Positions 44,132 through 53,438 of a stretch of DNA of 64,000 bases are shown piece by piece; the first letter of the stretch is position 1, and each line of letters starts with the position of its first letter. This DNA is from Lachnospiraceae bacterium AC2012 (lineage in GTDB: Bacteria > Bacillota > Clostridia > Lachnospirales > Lachnospiraceae): positions 1,426,001 through 1,490,000 of the forward strand of contig JNIN01000001.1 of assembly GCA_000702525.1 (NCBI GenBank). The letters run 5' to 3'. The notes beneath the pieces are model-generated. The model did no database searches. It was given only the letters and a program-made list of their open reading frames with translations, and was not told the DNA's origin. A program made the position numbers and the translations under genes.

Positions 44132-45952
44132 TTACTCTACTGTTACAGATTTTGCCAGGTTTCTAGGCTGATCTGGGTTGCAACCCTTACCGATAGATGC
44201 ATAATAAGCAATCATCTGGCAAAGTACAACAGCTTCGAATACGGCGAAGTCATCATCAATCTTAGGGATGTTAAGATGTACATCACAGATAGACGGATCT
44301 GTAATTTCATCATCCATAGATATCAAGATAACATAAGCACCTCTCGCCTTAACCTCACGAATGTTTGAGATTACCTTGCTGTATACGCTCTGCTGTGTAG
44401 CAAGGGCAATCACTGGGATACCTTCGCTAATCAAAGCGATAGTTCCGTGCTTTAATTCACCAGCTGCATAAGCTTCTGCATGGATGTAGCTGATTTCCTT
44501 AAGCTTCAGTGCACCTTCCATCGCAAGTCTGTAATCCTGACCACGACCGATATAGAAGGTATGCTCTGCATTTGTCATACGACGTGTAAGGTTTTCGATA
44601 TCCTGCTCATTATCCAGCATCTTCTGCATTGCTTCTGGAACAGTCTGCATTGTCTGGATAAACTTCTTACATTCTGCTTCTGTAAATTCTCCACTGGTAA
44701 GACCAAGCTTCGCAGCGATTAAGTACATGGCAACCACCTGAACTGTGTATGCCTTTGTAGATGCTACTGCGATTTCAGGGCCGGCATGTGTATAGAGTAC
44801 ATAATTACTCTCACGTGCGATAGAGGAACCCTTTACATTAACAAGAGAAAGTGTTCTCTGTGTCTTTGTCTTTGCAAGACGAAGTGCCTCTAATGTATCG
44901 ATTGTTTCTCCGGACTGAGAAACCACAATCACCAAAGAATTCTCAGATAATACCGGTCTTTCATAACGGAATTCGGATGCAATACATACATTTACCGGAA
45001 TACCGAACTTATTCTGGATCAGAGATGCTCCCATATTACCAGCGTACATAGCTGTACCACAGGCAATAATTGTCATGTCTGTTACCCCTTCGAATAAACT
45101 GTCTGGGATATTATCCTCTGTAAAATCAGGGAGGTCATCCTTGATTCTTGTCATAATCGTACGCTTAATGGCTGCTGGCTGCTCATGGATTTCCTTAATC
45201 ATATAATGTGGATATCCATCCTTCTGTGCAGCTGTCACATCCCAGTCTACTGTCATATATTCCGGTGTAACTTCCTTGCCGTCCATATCCTGAACCGTCA
45301 TAGAATCTGCCTTCATAATCATGATGGTATCTTCCGGAACGATGAAGAACTGCTTAGAATATTCAATAAATGCCGTTAAATCAGATGCTACAAAAGAGCC
45401 ATCCTTTTCTGTAAATGCAGCTACCAGTGGGCTGACTCTACGTGTACAGTAGATTTCCCCTGGGCGATTCTTGAACATGATGCAGAATGCAAATGTACCA
45501 TGGATCTTGCTCACTGTCTTCTTGATACATTCGATTGGGTCACCGTCATAGTTCGCATCAAATGTTGCTGCAGCTACTTCTGTATCTGTTTCTGAAACTA
45601 ATTTATCCTGGAGATTAAATTCCTTGATTAAGTCGTGATAGTTCTCGATGATTCCGTTATGAACCAAAGTAACATTTCCGACTTTGTGAGGATGCGCATT
45701 GGCATTTGTTACTCCACCGTGAGTTGCCCAACGGCTATGACCAATACCGCATGTTGAAGTGTTATCATCATCGCAGATTGCGCGAAGGTCAGATACCTTG
45801 CCCGCTGTCTTACGAACGGAGATATGACCACTGTTATCGCGGAAGAAAGCGATACCTGCTGAATCATATCCTCTATATTCTAATCTTGCTAAACCATCTA
45901 ATAAGATATTCTGAGATGGGTTATGTCCTGTTAAACCAATAATTCCACACAT
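44132..45952 (-). CDS. glmS: Glutamine--fructose-6-phosphate aminotransferase (isomerizing)
   Basis: Makes glucosamine-6-phosphate for peptidoglycan and other amino-sugar polymers. The true start is 45952 (MCGIIGLTG): Cys2 must become the N-terminal nucleophile of the glutaminase domain after Met removal, and AAAGGAG precedes this ATG. A longer reading from 46030 would bury the Cys. The glutaminase domain (about 1-230) is followed by two SIS domains (VSQSGETIDTLEAL, IGRGQDYRLAMEGALKLKEI) and the usual C-terminus DQPRNLAKSVTVE. The leader carries a glmS ribozyme, so expression should fall when glucosamine-6-phosphate is high. Confidence 0.97.
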   Translation of the reverse strand: MCGIIGLTGHNPSQNILLDGLARLEYRGYDSAGIAFFRDNSGHISVRKTAGKVSDLRAICDDDNTSTCGIGHSRWATHGGVTNANAHPHKVGNVTLVHNGIIENYHDLIKEFNLQDKLVSETDTEVAAATFDANYDGDPIECIKKTVSKIHGTFAFCIMFKNRPGEIYCTRRVSPLVAAFTEKDGSFVASDLTAFIEYSKQFFIVPEDTIMIMKADSMTVQDMDGKEVTPEYMTVDWDVTAAQKDGYPHYMIKEIHEQPAAIKRTIMTRIKDDLPDFTEDNIPDSLFEGVTDMTIIACGTAMYAGNMGASLIQNKFGIPVNVCIASEFRYERPVLSENSLVIVVSQSGETIDTLEALRLAKTKTQRTLSLVNVKGSSIARESNYVLYTHAGPEIAVASTKAYTVQVVAMYLIAAKLGLTSGEFTEAECKKFIQTMQTVPEAMQKMLDNEQDIENLTRRMTNAEHTFYIGRGQDYRLAMEGALKLKEISYIHAEAYAAGELKHGTIALISEGIPVIALATQQSVYSKVISNIREVKARGAYVILISMDDEITDPSICDVHLNIPKIDDDFAVFEAVVLCQMIAYYASIGKGCNPDQPRNLAKSVTVE

Positions 45953-46059
45953 AGTGTTATTCTCCTTTTCTATTTGACGAGTTTTTCGAACACGAATAAA
46001 CCGCCTCCGTATATAACGAACGGAAGGCATAGTTCACCCGTATAACACATGCAGTGGAA

Positions 46060-46187
46060 GTATTTTGTCGCAGACTCACATCTCCGGTTTGTTTCTCCCT
46101 TTCGTCTCTGCACAGACGCCCTGACATCCGCCGAACATTTCGATCATCAAGGCCCTCGTTATCCAATAGAATTGGAGCATGGCGCTA
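46060..46187 (-). ncRNA. glmS ribozyme
   Basis: The minus-strand leader of glmS carries the conserved core in order: AGCGCC (A at 46186, cleavage expected between 46186 and 46185), AACGAGG, TTCGGCGGATG and AAAGGGAGAAAC. Stems between these blocks can be drawn. The ribozyme cuts its own mRNA when glucosamine-6-phosphate binds. The downstream border (P4 region) is approximate. Confidence 0.9.
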
Positions 46188-46291
46188 AAGTTTCTTAACT
46201 TTTCGAAATTCAGTGTCTCCTATCTCTCACTGAACATAGGGAGTTTATCACAGAATTCTGTTTTTAGCAACATTTGCATAATTTGTCACAT

Positions 46292-46317
46292 AAAAAAGCC
46301 GGCGCAACCGCGCCGGC
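46292..46317 (-). terminator. Intrinsic terminator after the SDR gene
   Basis: Perfect stem GCCGGCGC with GCGCCGGC and a four-base loop, followed by TTTTTTA on the minus strand. Confidence 0.92.
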
Positions 46318-46347
46318 CAATATCGCAAATATAAAATTTACGTCATA

Positions 46348-47121
46348 TTACATAGATGTATATCCACCATCCACTGGGAGCATCACACCTGTTACATAGC
46401 TAGAAGCCTTAGAAGCAAGGAATACAACCGATGTATCCAGCTCGCCTTCATTTCCGTAACGTTCCAAAGGAATCATTGTCTTCGCATTTTCCTGGAAGAA
46501 ATCACTATCCAGTGTATCCTTTGTAAGTGGTGTGTAGAAGTATCCTGGGCAGATTGCATTAACATTGATGCCATACTTACCCCATTCACTTGCAAGACCA
46601 CGTGTAAGGTTTACAACACCACCCTTTGCTGCATGGTATGGAGATGCAGGTGCAACCTTATTTCCAACCAAACCATACATAGAAGCGATATTGATGATTC
46701 TACCGTATTTTGCAGGAATCATCGCCTTCTTTGCTACGGCACGAGCTACACGGAAGCTTCCGAAGAGATCGATATTCAATTCATTATAGAACTGATCATC
46801 TGTAATATCTTCTGCTGGAGCTACAGCTCCTGTACCCGCGTTATTCACTAAGATATCGATGCGGCCAAAGTGTTCCAGGATCTTGTCCACTGCCTCTTCC
46901 ACCATATCTGTATCTGTAATATCACAACGAACTGGAAATGTTTCTACACCGAATTCCTCAGCGATTTCCTTCGCTACTTCTTCAATCTTCTCCTGACGTC
47001 TTGCAAGAGGAACAATCTTACATCCCTGTGATGCAAGCGCCTTTGCCATCTGTACTCCAAGTCCTGTAGAACAACCTGTTACCAGTGCTACCTGACCATC
47101 TAAACGAAACATATCTTTCAT
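46348..47121 (-). CDS. Short-chain dehydrogenase, gluconate 5-dehydrogenase-like
   Basis: About 257 residues. Rossmann motif TGCSTGLG near the N-terminus, NAG in LVNNAGTG, catalytic Ser in NIASMYG and YHAAK for Tyr and Lys. The C-terminus GVMLPVDGGYTSM is standard for the family. The N-terminus MKDMFRLDGQVALVTG is close to that of gluconate 5-dehydrogenases; the substrate is inferred and other sugar or polyol substrates are possible. The start at 47121 has AAGGAG upstream. It stands alone. Confidence 0.9.
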   Translation of the reverse strand: MKDMFRLDGQVALVTGCSTGLGVQMAKALASQGCKIVPLARRQEKIEEVAKEIAEEFGVETFPVRCDITDTDMVEEAVDKILEHFGRIDILVNNAGTGAVAPAEDITDDQFYNELNIDLFGSFRVARAVAKKAMIPAKYGRIINIASMYGLVGNKVAPASPYHAAKGGVVNLTRGLASEWGKYGINVNAICPGYFYTPLTKDTLDSDFFQENAKTMIPLERYGNEGELDTSVVFLASKASSYVTGVMLPVDGGYTSM

Positions 47122-47262
47122 TTCGTTCTCCTTTCTTATATCGACAATTATAACTAATTGAATCGCTTTGTATTCCACGTAATTGTCATGCTAGCATGTT
47201 ACTCGTAAAAAAACAATTAAGAAAACATTAAATTCTATAATTTCTATAAATTATCCACAGTT

Positions 47263-47574
47263 CTAAAAGAATGGAAGCAAACGTTCCACAATAAACACCG
47301 CGATGCATGCCCATAACGCAACAACCACCATACTTTTCCTACGAAATGCGAGGAATCCAGCCACAAGGAATCCAACCAACCCGGAAATCAAGCTCTCTGT
47401 CGCGGTTAAAATCGCCGGAAATGTCATCGCTGCCAAGCAGGCATAAGGCACATAATATAAAAACGAATTTACAAAACTGCTCTTGATCTCTTTTCGCCAT
47501 AAAACCAGCGGAAGAACACGAATCAGATACGTCACCAGAGCTGCCAATATAATATAACTATATACGCTATGCAT
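47263..47574 (-). CDS. azlD: AzlD-type branched-chain amino acid transport subunit
   Basis: A 103-residue protein with four hydrophobic segments (YIILAALVTYLIRVLPLVLW; LYYVPYACLAAMTFPAIL; GLVGFLVAGFLAF). It is the small partner of AzlC in branched-chain amino acid export. Its ATG overlaps the azlC stop codon (TAATG), so translation is coupled. Confidence 0.9.
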   Translation of the reverse strand: MHSVYSYIILAALVTYLIRVLPLVLWRKEIKSSFVNSFLYYVPYACLAAMTFPAILTATESLISGLVGFLVAGFLAFRRKSMVVVALWACIAVFIVERLLPFF

Positions 47575-48293
47575 TACATCTCCTCCTCTTTTGGATCTGG
47601 GATTGGTCTTACAACTGCTGCTACCGCAGAAACTACCACTGTGATAATAATAATCACAAAACCGCTCGTCAGATTCTTAAGATAAGGAAGATAGGCAAAT
47701 GCCGCGCTTCCAAGCATGGCGCCTCCAATCACCCAATAAAGTATTGGATTCTTCTCCGCCGGTGGGATGATAATCGCTAGAAACATGCCATAGATTGCAA
47801 CGGATAAAGCACTGATCAACATCGCCGGAAGTACATTTCCAGAAATAGCTCCCGCCAAAGTTCCCAGGCACCATCCCGGAATTGCCACCGACATCGCACC
47901 GTAATTATAAAATGGATTTATTTTTGAATGATGATTGATACTGATTCCAAAGATTTCATCGGTCATGCCAAAGGCAACCAGAAAGCGATGCCATATATGT
48001 CCTTTATCCTCTATTTTCTGTGAAACTGCAAAAGACATCAGACTATAACGCAAATTGATAATCAGAGTTGTCAGTATCATTTCCAGAAAACTTCCATCGC
48101 TGATAATAATCGCAAGGGCTGCGAATTGCCCCGCAGACGTAACATTTGTCACACTTGTGAAAACAGCCTGGAAGATGCCGAGACCTCCCGTCACCGCCAT
48201 CATTCCAAACGTAAAGGACACCGCAAAATAGCCCAATGCAATGGGAATTCCATCCCGGATGCCCTCCAGATATTCCTGTTTATTTGTAATCAT
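47574..48293 (-). CDS. azlC: AzlC-family branched-chain amino acid exporter
   Basis: A 239-residue membrane protein with the family opening EYLEGIRDGIPIALGYFAVS and the motifs TNVTSAGQFAALAII and LTTLIINLRYSLMSFAVSQK. It forms the large subunit with AzlD. AAGGAAGG precedes the ATG. The gene follows an S-component gene by 48 bases, so the genes may be one operon. Confidence 0.92.
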   Translation of the reverse strand: MITNKQEYLEGIRDGIPIALGYFAVSFTFGMMAVTGGLGIFQAVFTSVTNVTSAGQFAALAIIISDGSFLEMILTTLIINLRYSLMSFAVSQKIEDKGHIWHRFLVAFGMTDEIFGISINHHSKINPFYNYGAMSVAIPGWCLGTLAGAISGNVLPAMLISALSVAIYGMFLAIIIPPAEKNPILYWVIGGAMLGSAAFAYLPYLKNLTSGFVIIIITVVVSAVAAVVRPIPDPKEEEM

Positions 48294-48341
48294 TTTTCTT
48301 TTCCTTCTTTTGGGGACAAGCCCCTTTTCCTTTTTTGAGTT

Positions 48342-48893
48342 TTATTCTCCTGTTTCCTTTCGCACCTTGGAATACGTATACAGAAGTATCGTCCCCAGCG
48401 TTCCCATCACAACACTGTCTCCAAGAAATGCGGTCGTTCCCTGCAAAAATACAACCGTAATGGCTTCCTTTTCGATCAGCAAGGATAAGATTGGTGCGAC
48501 AAAAACCCAGGCAATCGCATTGCAAATCACCTGCACGATATTGAAGAAAATAATATTCTTCCCTTCAAAACCGCCATCCTGCACATGATAATGTTTATAA
48601 AAGCTTCCAATCCCTACACCAATAATGATTTCCGGGATGACCCAGCTCCACCAGATTTTATCGTAATAGAAACAATCGCCCAAAATATGTCCTAATACCG
48701 CAGTAAACGCACCAACGATTGGCCCGCAAAGCGCAGTAAAGAAAGCGGTCACTGCCATTCTTGGCTGCAGTGACACATTCTTAACACCGGGAATCGGGAT
48801 TTCCACGCGCGTAAGCAATACAAATAGCACAATTCCTACAGAAATTGCGCATAAATCCTGTATGAGATGTTTTTTACTCTTATTCCCCTTCAT
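48342..48893 (-). CDS. ECF-transporter S component
   Basis: A 183-residue protein with five or six membrane helices (AISVGIVLFVLLTRVEIPI; MAVTAFFTALCGPIVGAFTA; WSWVIPEIIIGVGIG). The layout fits the substrate-binding S component of an energy-coupling-factor transporter (vitamin or related). No A or T subunit gene is adjacent, so a shared module is expected. The substrate is unknown. CGAGGAG precedes the ATG. Confidence 0.8.
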   Translation of the reverse strand: MKGNKSKKHLIQDLCAISVGIVLFVLLTRVEIPIPGVKNVSLQPRMAVTAFFTALCGPIVGAFTAVLGHILGDCFYYDKIWWSWVIPEIIIGVGIGSFYKHYHVQDGGFEGKNIIFFNIVQVICNAIAWVFVAPILSLLIEKEAITVVFLQGTTAFLGDSVVMGTLGTILLYTYSKVRKETGE

Positions 48894-48912
48894 AACTGCT
48901 CCTCGTCACTCT

Positions 48913-49488
48913 TTATAGCAACTTCTCTACTTCCTTTTTTATCTCTGGAAATGGTACGAATGGCGCCGGTTCTCCCTCGTGCGCATCTAACCATTTCTCC
49001 ATCCAAACCATATTGTACCATGTATGGAATTTATAAGCGCAACGCTTAAATTCTCCAATCATTCGGTAACCCATATGTGTATGGTACTCCACACTATTTC
49101 GATTCAAATGCGAATCCGGCTCTTCCGGCGTCGCGATGCAGGCTGCAATCGTCTGCACGTGCTGCATCTTAAGAATGCTCTCTAGCGCCTCATTTAACTC
49201 CTTACCAACACCGCCCTTGGTCAAGCCATGTCGCACATAAATCGAACTCTCGGCCGAATAGTCATAGGCGGCTCTTGGATGCAAACGACTTGCATAAGCA
49301 TAGCCCACGATTTCACCATCTCTTTCACATACCAGATACGGATATTGCTCCAACGTATTTTGTATGCGGCCACGGAACTCCTCGATGGAAGGAACCTCGT
49401 ATTCATAAGTAATCGCCGTGTTTAAAATGTAATATTGATAAATATCAAGGATTGCCTCGGCATCCTCTACTGTCGCAATTCTAAGCAT
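48913..49488 (-). CDS. GNAT-family N-acetyltransferase, phosphinothricin-acetyltransferase-like
   Basis: About 191 residues. The opening MLRIATVEDAEAILDIYQYY and the segments ITYEYEVPSIEEFRGRI and GYAYASRLHPRAAYDYSAES are typical of the Pat/MddA group, which acetylates phosphinothricin or methionine derivatives. The acetyl-CoA loop is altered (GLTKGGVGKELNEAL against the usual RGxGxxL pattern). The start at 49488 has AAAGGG upstream; the reading from 49569 runs through the MCP terminator. The natural substrate is unknown. Confidence 0.85.
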   Translation of the reverse strand: MLRIATVEDAEAILDIYQYYILNTAITYEYEVPSIEEFRGRIQNTLEQYPYLVCERDGEIVGYAYASRLHPRAAYDYSAESSIYVRHGLTKGGVGKELNEALESILKMQHVQTIAACIATPEEPDSHLNRNSVEYHTHMGYRMIGEFKRCAYKFHTWYNMVWMEKWLDAHEGEPAPFVPFPEIKKEVEKLL

Positions 49489-49522
49489 AATATTCCCTTT
49501 CTTGTGGGAATATTGTAACACA

Positions 49523-49556
49523 AAACGGGTCGGAGAATATGATAATTCCCCGACCC
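49523..49556 (-). terminator. Hairpin upstream of the GNAT gene (weak terminator)
   Basis: GGGTCGGGGAAT with ATTCTCCGACCC (one mismatch region) followed by GTTTTG on the minus strand. It lies in the gap between the methyl-accepting chemotaxis gene stop and the GNAT start. Confidence 0.7.
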
Positions 49557-49588
49557 AAATAAAAAACATTTCATACAGTTTTCACATA

Positions 49589-51328
49589 TTAACCACGAAC
49601 CTTAAACTGATCCATCAAATCATTCAACTGATCTGACTGTTCTGACAGTTCCTGTGATACCGCACTGGATTCTTCTGCCGTTGCAGAATTATTCTGAATA
49701 ACGCCGGAAATCTGCTCGATTCCCCGTGTAATCTCTTCCATCGCTCTCGCCTGATCATTCGCTGTCTCACCGGACTTCTTCATCATCTCGGCAACTTCAT
49801 TGACGGACTTCTGTACAAGATTCAAAGCTTCTCTCGTCTCCCCAACGACTCCATTGCCTCCACGAATCTCCTGCAACGTGCTATTAATCAATTCATGGGT
49901 ATTATTTGCAGCTTCTGTACTCTGCTCGGCCAATTCACTGATTTCTTCTGCTACAACAGCAAATCCTCGACCAGCTTCACCGGCTCTGGCCGCCTCAATC
50001 GAAGCATTCAACGCCAATAGCTGTGTCTGGCTTGCAATCTGCTCAATGGTATTGGTAACCTCTTCGATCTTTGTCGATGCTTCATTAATACGAGACATCG
50101 CATCGGTCACTAATTGCATCTTCTCAGCACCAATCTCCACATCCTTCTGTACATTCATTGCAAGTGTATTTCCTTCACTCGCCGCCTGTGCCATCTCACG
50201 CGTCTGATTAGAAACACTCTCCACAGATGCTGTAAGCTGCTGGATTGCTGCCGCTTGATCCGTCGTTCCTTCTGCAAGATCCGTCGCTCCCTGAGACATA
50301 TTACTTGCCCCTTGTGCAACAGACTGTGAAGATACCTTGACCTGCGTAATGGTATGACTCAGTGTATTTGCAATGTTATCAATCGCATCACGAATCGGAA
50401 TATAGTCTCCCACATAAATCTGTGGATTGATGGATCCCTGTGTAAAATCACCCTCTGCCAAAGTCTGCATAGATTCTCGAATATCAGCCACAACCGCCTG
50501 CGTAATCTCCGTAGAGTGCTTTAAATCCGCTACCGCTGCACCCAGTTCATCCTTCGAATCCACGGATATATCGGAACTAAACTCTCCCTCCGCCATCTTT
50601 CTTACCGTATGACCAACCACTTCCAGTGGTTCCTGAATATTCTTTGTAAGCGTAGCTCTTGCATTTCTAATAAACACCGCCGTCATCATGACAATCACTA
50701 AAGAAATGATAACCATGATAATAATGACAGCCAATGCTCTCTGATACGTAACTTCCGCCATCTCCGCAGAGTCTGCAGAAACAATTTTCAGATCTGCTGC
50801 CATCTGTGCAACATCCACCAAAACATCATCGTTTAATACCGTTGCAATCTCATCGCCGTTACTCATTCCTTCTTCCGGATCCATCACACCTTCTGCAAAA
50901 AGATTCTGTAATTCTTCATTAGATGCCTGAAGCAGCGCAATATCAGATTCCAGCGATGCGATGACATCTTTATCATCATACACCGTTTCGAGCAGCGTAA
51001 GCTTTTCCGAGAAACCTGTCGCCTTTTCTTTCATGCCCTCTAAGCACTCCTGCTGAAGTTCTGCATCCGTAGTAGAAATCGCACACCATCCCTGCTTCGC
51101 ATAAGCCTGAATATCAATTCGCAAATCCGCCTGATACGTATTCAAGGCGTAATATTTCGAATAGATATTTCGAATACTTAACAGCGAGAACCCAATGGTA
51201 ATCAAAAGTGCTATTACTGCAGATACAGCAAAAAACATGATTTTCTTGAACGTCGCACGGAATTTATCCTGCACTTTCATATTCTTCAGCTGCTGTTCAT
51301 CCATCGTCAATATGCCGCGTTTTTTCAT
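49589..51328 (-). CDS. Methyl-accepting chemotaxis protein
   Basis: About 579 residues: cytoplasmic start, first membrane helix (IMFFAVSAVIALLITIGFSL), an outer sensor domain of about 150 residues that is helical (four-helix-bundle-like), second helix (ALAVIIIMVIISLVIVMMTA), a HAMP domain and a long signalling coiled coil with the hairpin tip ([40 protein letters not shown]). The C-terminus shows no CheR-binding pentapeptide. The start at 51328 has GGAGG upstream. The ligand is unknown. Confidence 0.93.
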   Translation of the reverse strand: MKKRGILTMDEQQLKNMKVQDKFRATFKKIMFFAVSAVIALLITIGFSLLSIRNIYSKYYALNTYQADLRIDIQAYAKQGWCAISTTDAELQQECLEGMKEKATGFSEKLTLLETVYDDKDVIASLESDIALLQASNEELQNLFAEGVMDPEEGMSNGDEIATVLNDDVLVDVAQMAADLKIVSADSAEMAEVTYQRALAVIIIMVIISLVIVMMTAVFIRNARATLTKNIQEPLEVVGHTVRKMAEGEFSSDISVDSKDELGAAVADLKHSTEITQAVVADIRESMQTLAEGDFTQGSINPQIYVGDYIPIRDAIDNIANTLSHTITQVKVSSQSVAQGASNMSQGATDLAEGTTDQAAAIQQLTASVESVSNQTREMAQAASEGNTLAMNVQKDVEIGAEKMQLVTDAMSRINEASTKIEEVTNTIEQIASQTQLLALNASIEAARAGEAGRGFAVVAEEISELAEQSTEAANNTHELINSTLQEIRGGNGVVGETREALNLVQKSVNEVAEMMKKSGETANDQARAMEEITRGIEQISGVIQNNSATAEESSAVSQELSEQSDQLNDLMDQFKVRG

Positions 51329-51446
51329 AATATTTCCTCCCAAGTCATTCATCGCATATTCATTACTGTACACTTTGATATTATCACAGTACTATAGAGG
51401 AAATTATTAATTTTTTCTGAAATAACAAGGCTCAAAAAGCTAATAT

Positions 51447-52238
51447 TTACAGCCTTTCTAACACCTTCATTACACCTTCTTCATCATTGGTATATTCCGT
51501 AATATATTTTGCTACCGCCTTCACATCATCATGTCCATTGATCATGCAATAACTCTCACCAACATGCTTTAAAAGTTCCAAATCATTCAGATAATCTCCG
51601 AATGCCATACTCTCTTCTCTGGAAATGTGAAATTGCTTCTGAATCGCTTCAACCGCAACGCCCTTATTCACATCCTGATTCTGGATATCCACCCAGCTAT
51701 CCCCTGATAATACCGGTTTCACAAAGCTTCTGATCACATCAAATGCTTCATAGTTTTCCTCTGCAGAAGCCCCTTTGAAGAAGATGGCCATCTTCACAAT
51801 TTCATCTTCGTCCAAAACATCCTCTAAATGCTCTGGATATTCCAGATGGTCATAATAGAGAATCGCATTATTTTTGATTTCTTCATCACGACTAAAACGT
51901 TCCTCCAGATAAGCAGACTTCACACCGCAAAGAAGTGTGGCCGCATTCTGCAAGGAACGACAGAGCTTGATGCACTGTAAAACATCCTCTCTCTTCATGA
52001 CGTTCTTATAGATTACCTCGCCCTTGTCAAAGACGAGTGCCCCATTCTCCGCGATAAATGTAAGTTCATCCCGGATTTCTTCAAAATCACGTTCTAATGT
52101 ATAGTACTGTCTTCCGCTCGCAATCACCGTCTTAATCTCCGGATGTGCAAGCACCCAAGGTACAAATCCCGCCGGTTTCACCTTCTGACTGTTTAAAAGT
52201 GTGCCATCCATATCTGTTGCAACTAATTTTATTCCCAT
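51447..52238 (-). CDS. Cof-type HAD-superfamily phosphatase
   Basis: A 263-residue hydrolase with motif I VATDMDGTLLNSQ (nucleophile Asp10), motif II in VIASGR, and motifs III-IV in KGVAVEAIQKQF and AFGDYLNDLELL. The cap domain type is that of the Cof/YidA group, which removes phosphate from sugar phosphates or cofactors. The substrate is unknown. AGAGGAAG precedes the ATG. Confidence 0.9.
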   Translation of the reverse strand: MGIKLVATDMDGTLLNSQKVKPAGFVPWVLAHPEIKTVIASGRQYYTLERDFEEIRDELTFIAENGALVFDKGEVIYKNVMKREDVLQCIKLCRSLQNAATLLCGVKSAYLEERFSRDEEIKNNAILYYDHLEYPEHLEDVLDEDEIVKMAIFFKGASAEENYEAFDVIRSFVKPVLSGDSWVDIQNQDVNKGVAVEAIQKQFHISREESMAFGDYLNDLELLKHVGESYCMINGHDDVKAVAKYITEYTNDEEGVMKVLERL

Positions 52239-52254
52239 AAACTTCCTCTTTCTA

Positions 52255-52290
52255 AAACAGGCGCAATCCAGTTTCCCGAATTGCGCCCAA
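52255..52290 (-). terminator. Intrinsic terminator after the diguanylate cyclase gene
   Basis: GGCGCAAT with ATTGCGCC around an 11-base loop, then TGTTTT on the minus strand. The T tract is short. Confidence 0.6.
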
Positions 52291-52298
52291 AAATCACT

Positions 52299-53387
52299 TT
52301 ATGCGACGATAACATTTCTACCGTTTTCTTTACCCTTATATAATTTCTGGTCCGCACGATTAATAGTATCATAAATACTCTCATGTTCATACTTTTGTGC
52401 AACACCAATCGTAAGTGTCACCGGAATTTCATGCTCCTGATAACGGAAACATTCATGCTCCAATAACTTCTTCAGTTCCTGCATACGATTTTGAACCTCC
52501 TCGATGTCCGAATCATGGAAGAAGAAGACAAACTCCTCTCCACCCCAACGAACAATCTTGGCAAATGGTCCCACATATTCCTGCATCAATGAACCGAGCT
52601 GCTGCAAAATCTTATCCCCTGCGGCATGTCCATACGTATCATTAATCTTCTTAAAGAAATCAATATCTGCCATTGCCACTGCCGTAACCTGATGCACACG
52701 TTCAAACAGAGCTCTACGATTACAAAGTCCCGTAAGCGGATCATGAACCGCCGCTCTTCGTTCCGCATCGCAATATTCCTGTAACTGCTGACTCTTAATC
52801 GTACCAAGCGAAACAAGGAAAATACAGAGCGCAAAGATCGTAATGGTATTGATAATCTGAATCGCAACAACGTCCTTTGACATCACGTAAAAATAAGCAT
52901 CATATTTCATGGTATATAAATACAATCCCAACCGCACAACCAGCAAAATAATACCATAGATTATTTTTCGTAGAATCGAAGCATAGTCCAGCATGAAATA
53001 ATAAATTAAAAACACAAACAAGAAATGCTGCACGCCACTATTCCAGCCATAGATAAAGACCCCAAAAGCAACGATTCCTATCGATGTAAAGAACATATAC
53101 TCCCCGGCAACGCTTCGATTCTCGCCATAGGTCAATCCCAACCCGATTAATGCTGCAATTAATGCCAAGCTGCAAACCAAAAAAGAAACCGGATGAATGA
53201 ACAGGACACAATATCCCATCAACAGGCAGCTATACGCCGCGAGAAGGATTGCAAACGTTCGCATCTGCACCACAGTCTTCCATGCATCCAGCTCATTTTC
53301 TGTATCTTTCATCACAAAATATTTTATACTTTCAAAACCCTTTTTTAAAACCATACCGTTCCAATCTTTTTTCTTAAAAATCCCCAA
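52299..53387 (-). CDS. Membrane diguanylate cyclase
   Basis: A 362-residue protein with six N-terminal membrane helices (about 40-190) and a C-terminal GGDEF domain with intact catalytic motif (RWGGEEFVFFF) and the usual opening HDPLTGLCNRRALFERVH and DIDFFKKINDTYGHAAGD. No RxxD inhibitory site is clear before the GGEEF. It should make cyclic-di-GMP. The start is a TTG at 53387 with GGAG upstream; an ATG 30 bases later is possible. A TTGACA-17-TATAAA promoter lies just before it. Confidence 0.9.
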   Translation of the reverse strand: MGIFKKKDWNGMVLKKGFESIKYFVMKDTENELDAWKTVVQMRTFAILLAAYSCLLMGYCVLFIHPVSFLVCSLALIAALIGLGLTYGENRSVAGEYMFFTSIGIVAFGVFIYGWNSGVQHFLFVFLIYYFMLDYASILRKIIYGIILLVVRLGLYLYTMKYDAYFYVMSKDVVAIQIINTITIFALCIFLVSLGTIKSQQLQEYCDAERRAAVHDPLTGLCNRRALFERVHQVTAVAMADIDFFKKINDTYGHAAGDKILQQLGSLMQEYVGPFAKIVRWGGEEFVFFFHDSDIEEVQNRMQELKKLLEHECFRYQEHEIPVTLTIGVAQKYEHESIYDTINRADQKLYKGKENGRNVIVA

Positions 53388-53407
53388 TTTAATACGTTTC
53401 TCCGTTT

Positions 53408-53436
53408 TTTATATAATATAGAAAATCATATGTCAA
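53408..53436 (-). promoter_or_regulatory. Promoter of the diguanylate cyclase gene
   Basis: On the minus strand TTGACA (53431-53436) and TATAAA (53408-53413) are 17 bases apart. Confidence 0.7.
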
Positions 53437-53438
53437 GC

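Noticed and set aside
45953-46030. Extended N-terminus of GlmS
   Set aside because: It would bury the essential N-terminal Cys and overlaps the leader downstream of the ribozyme.
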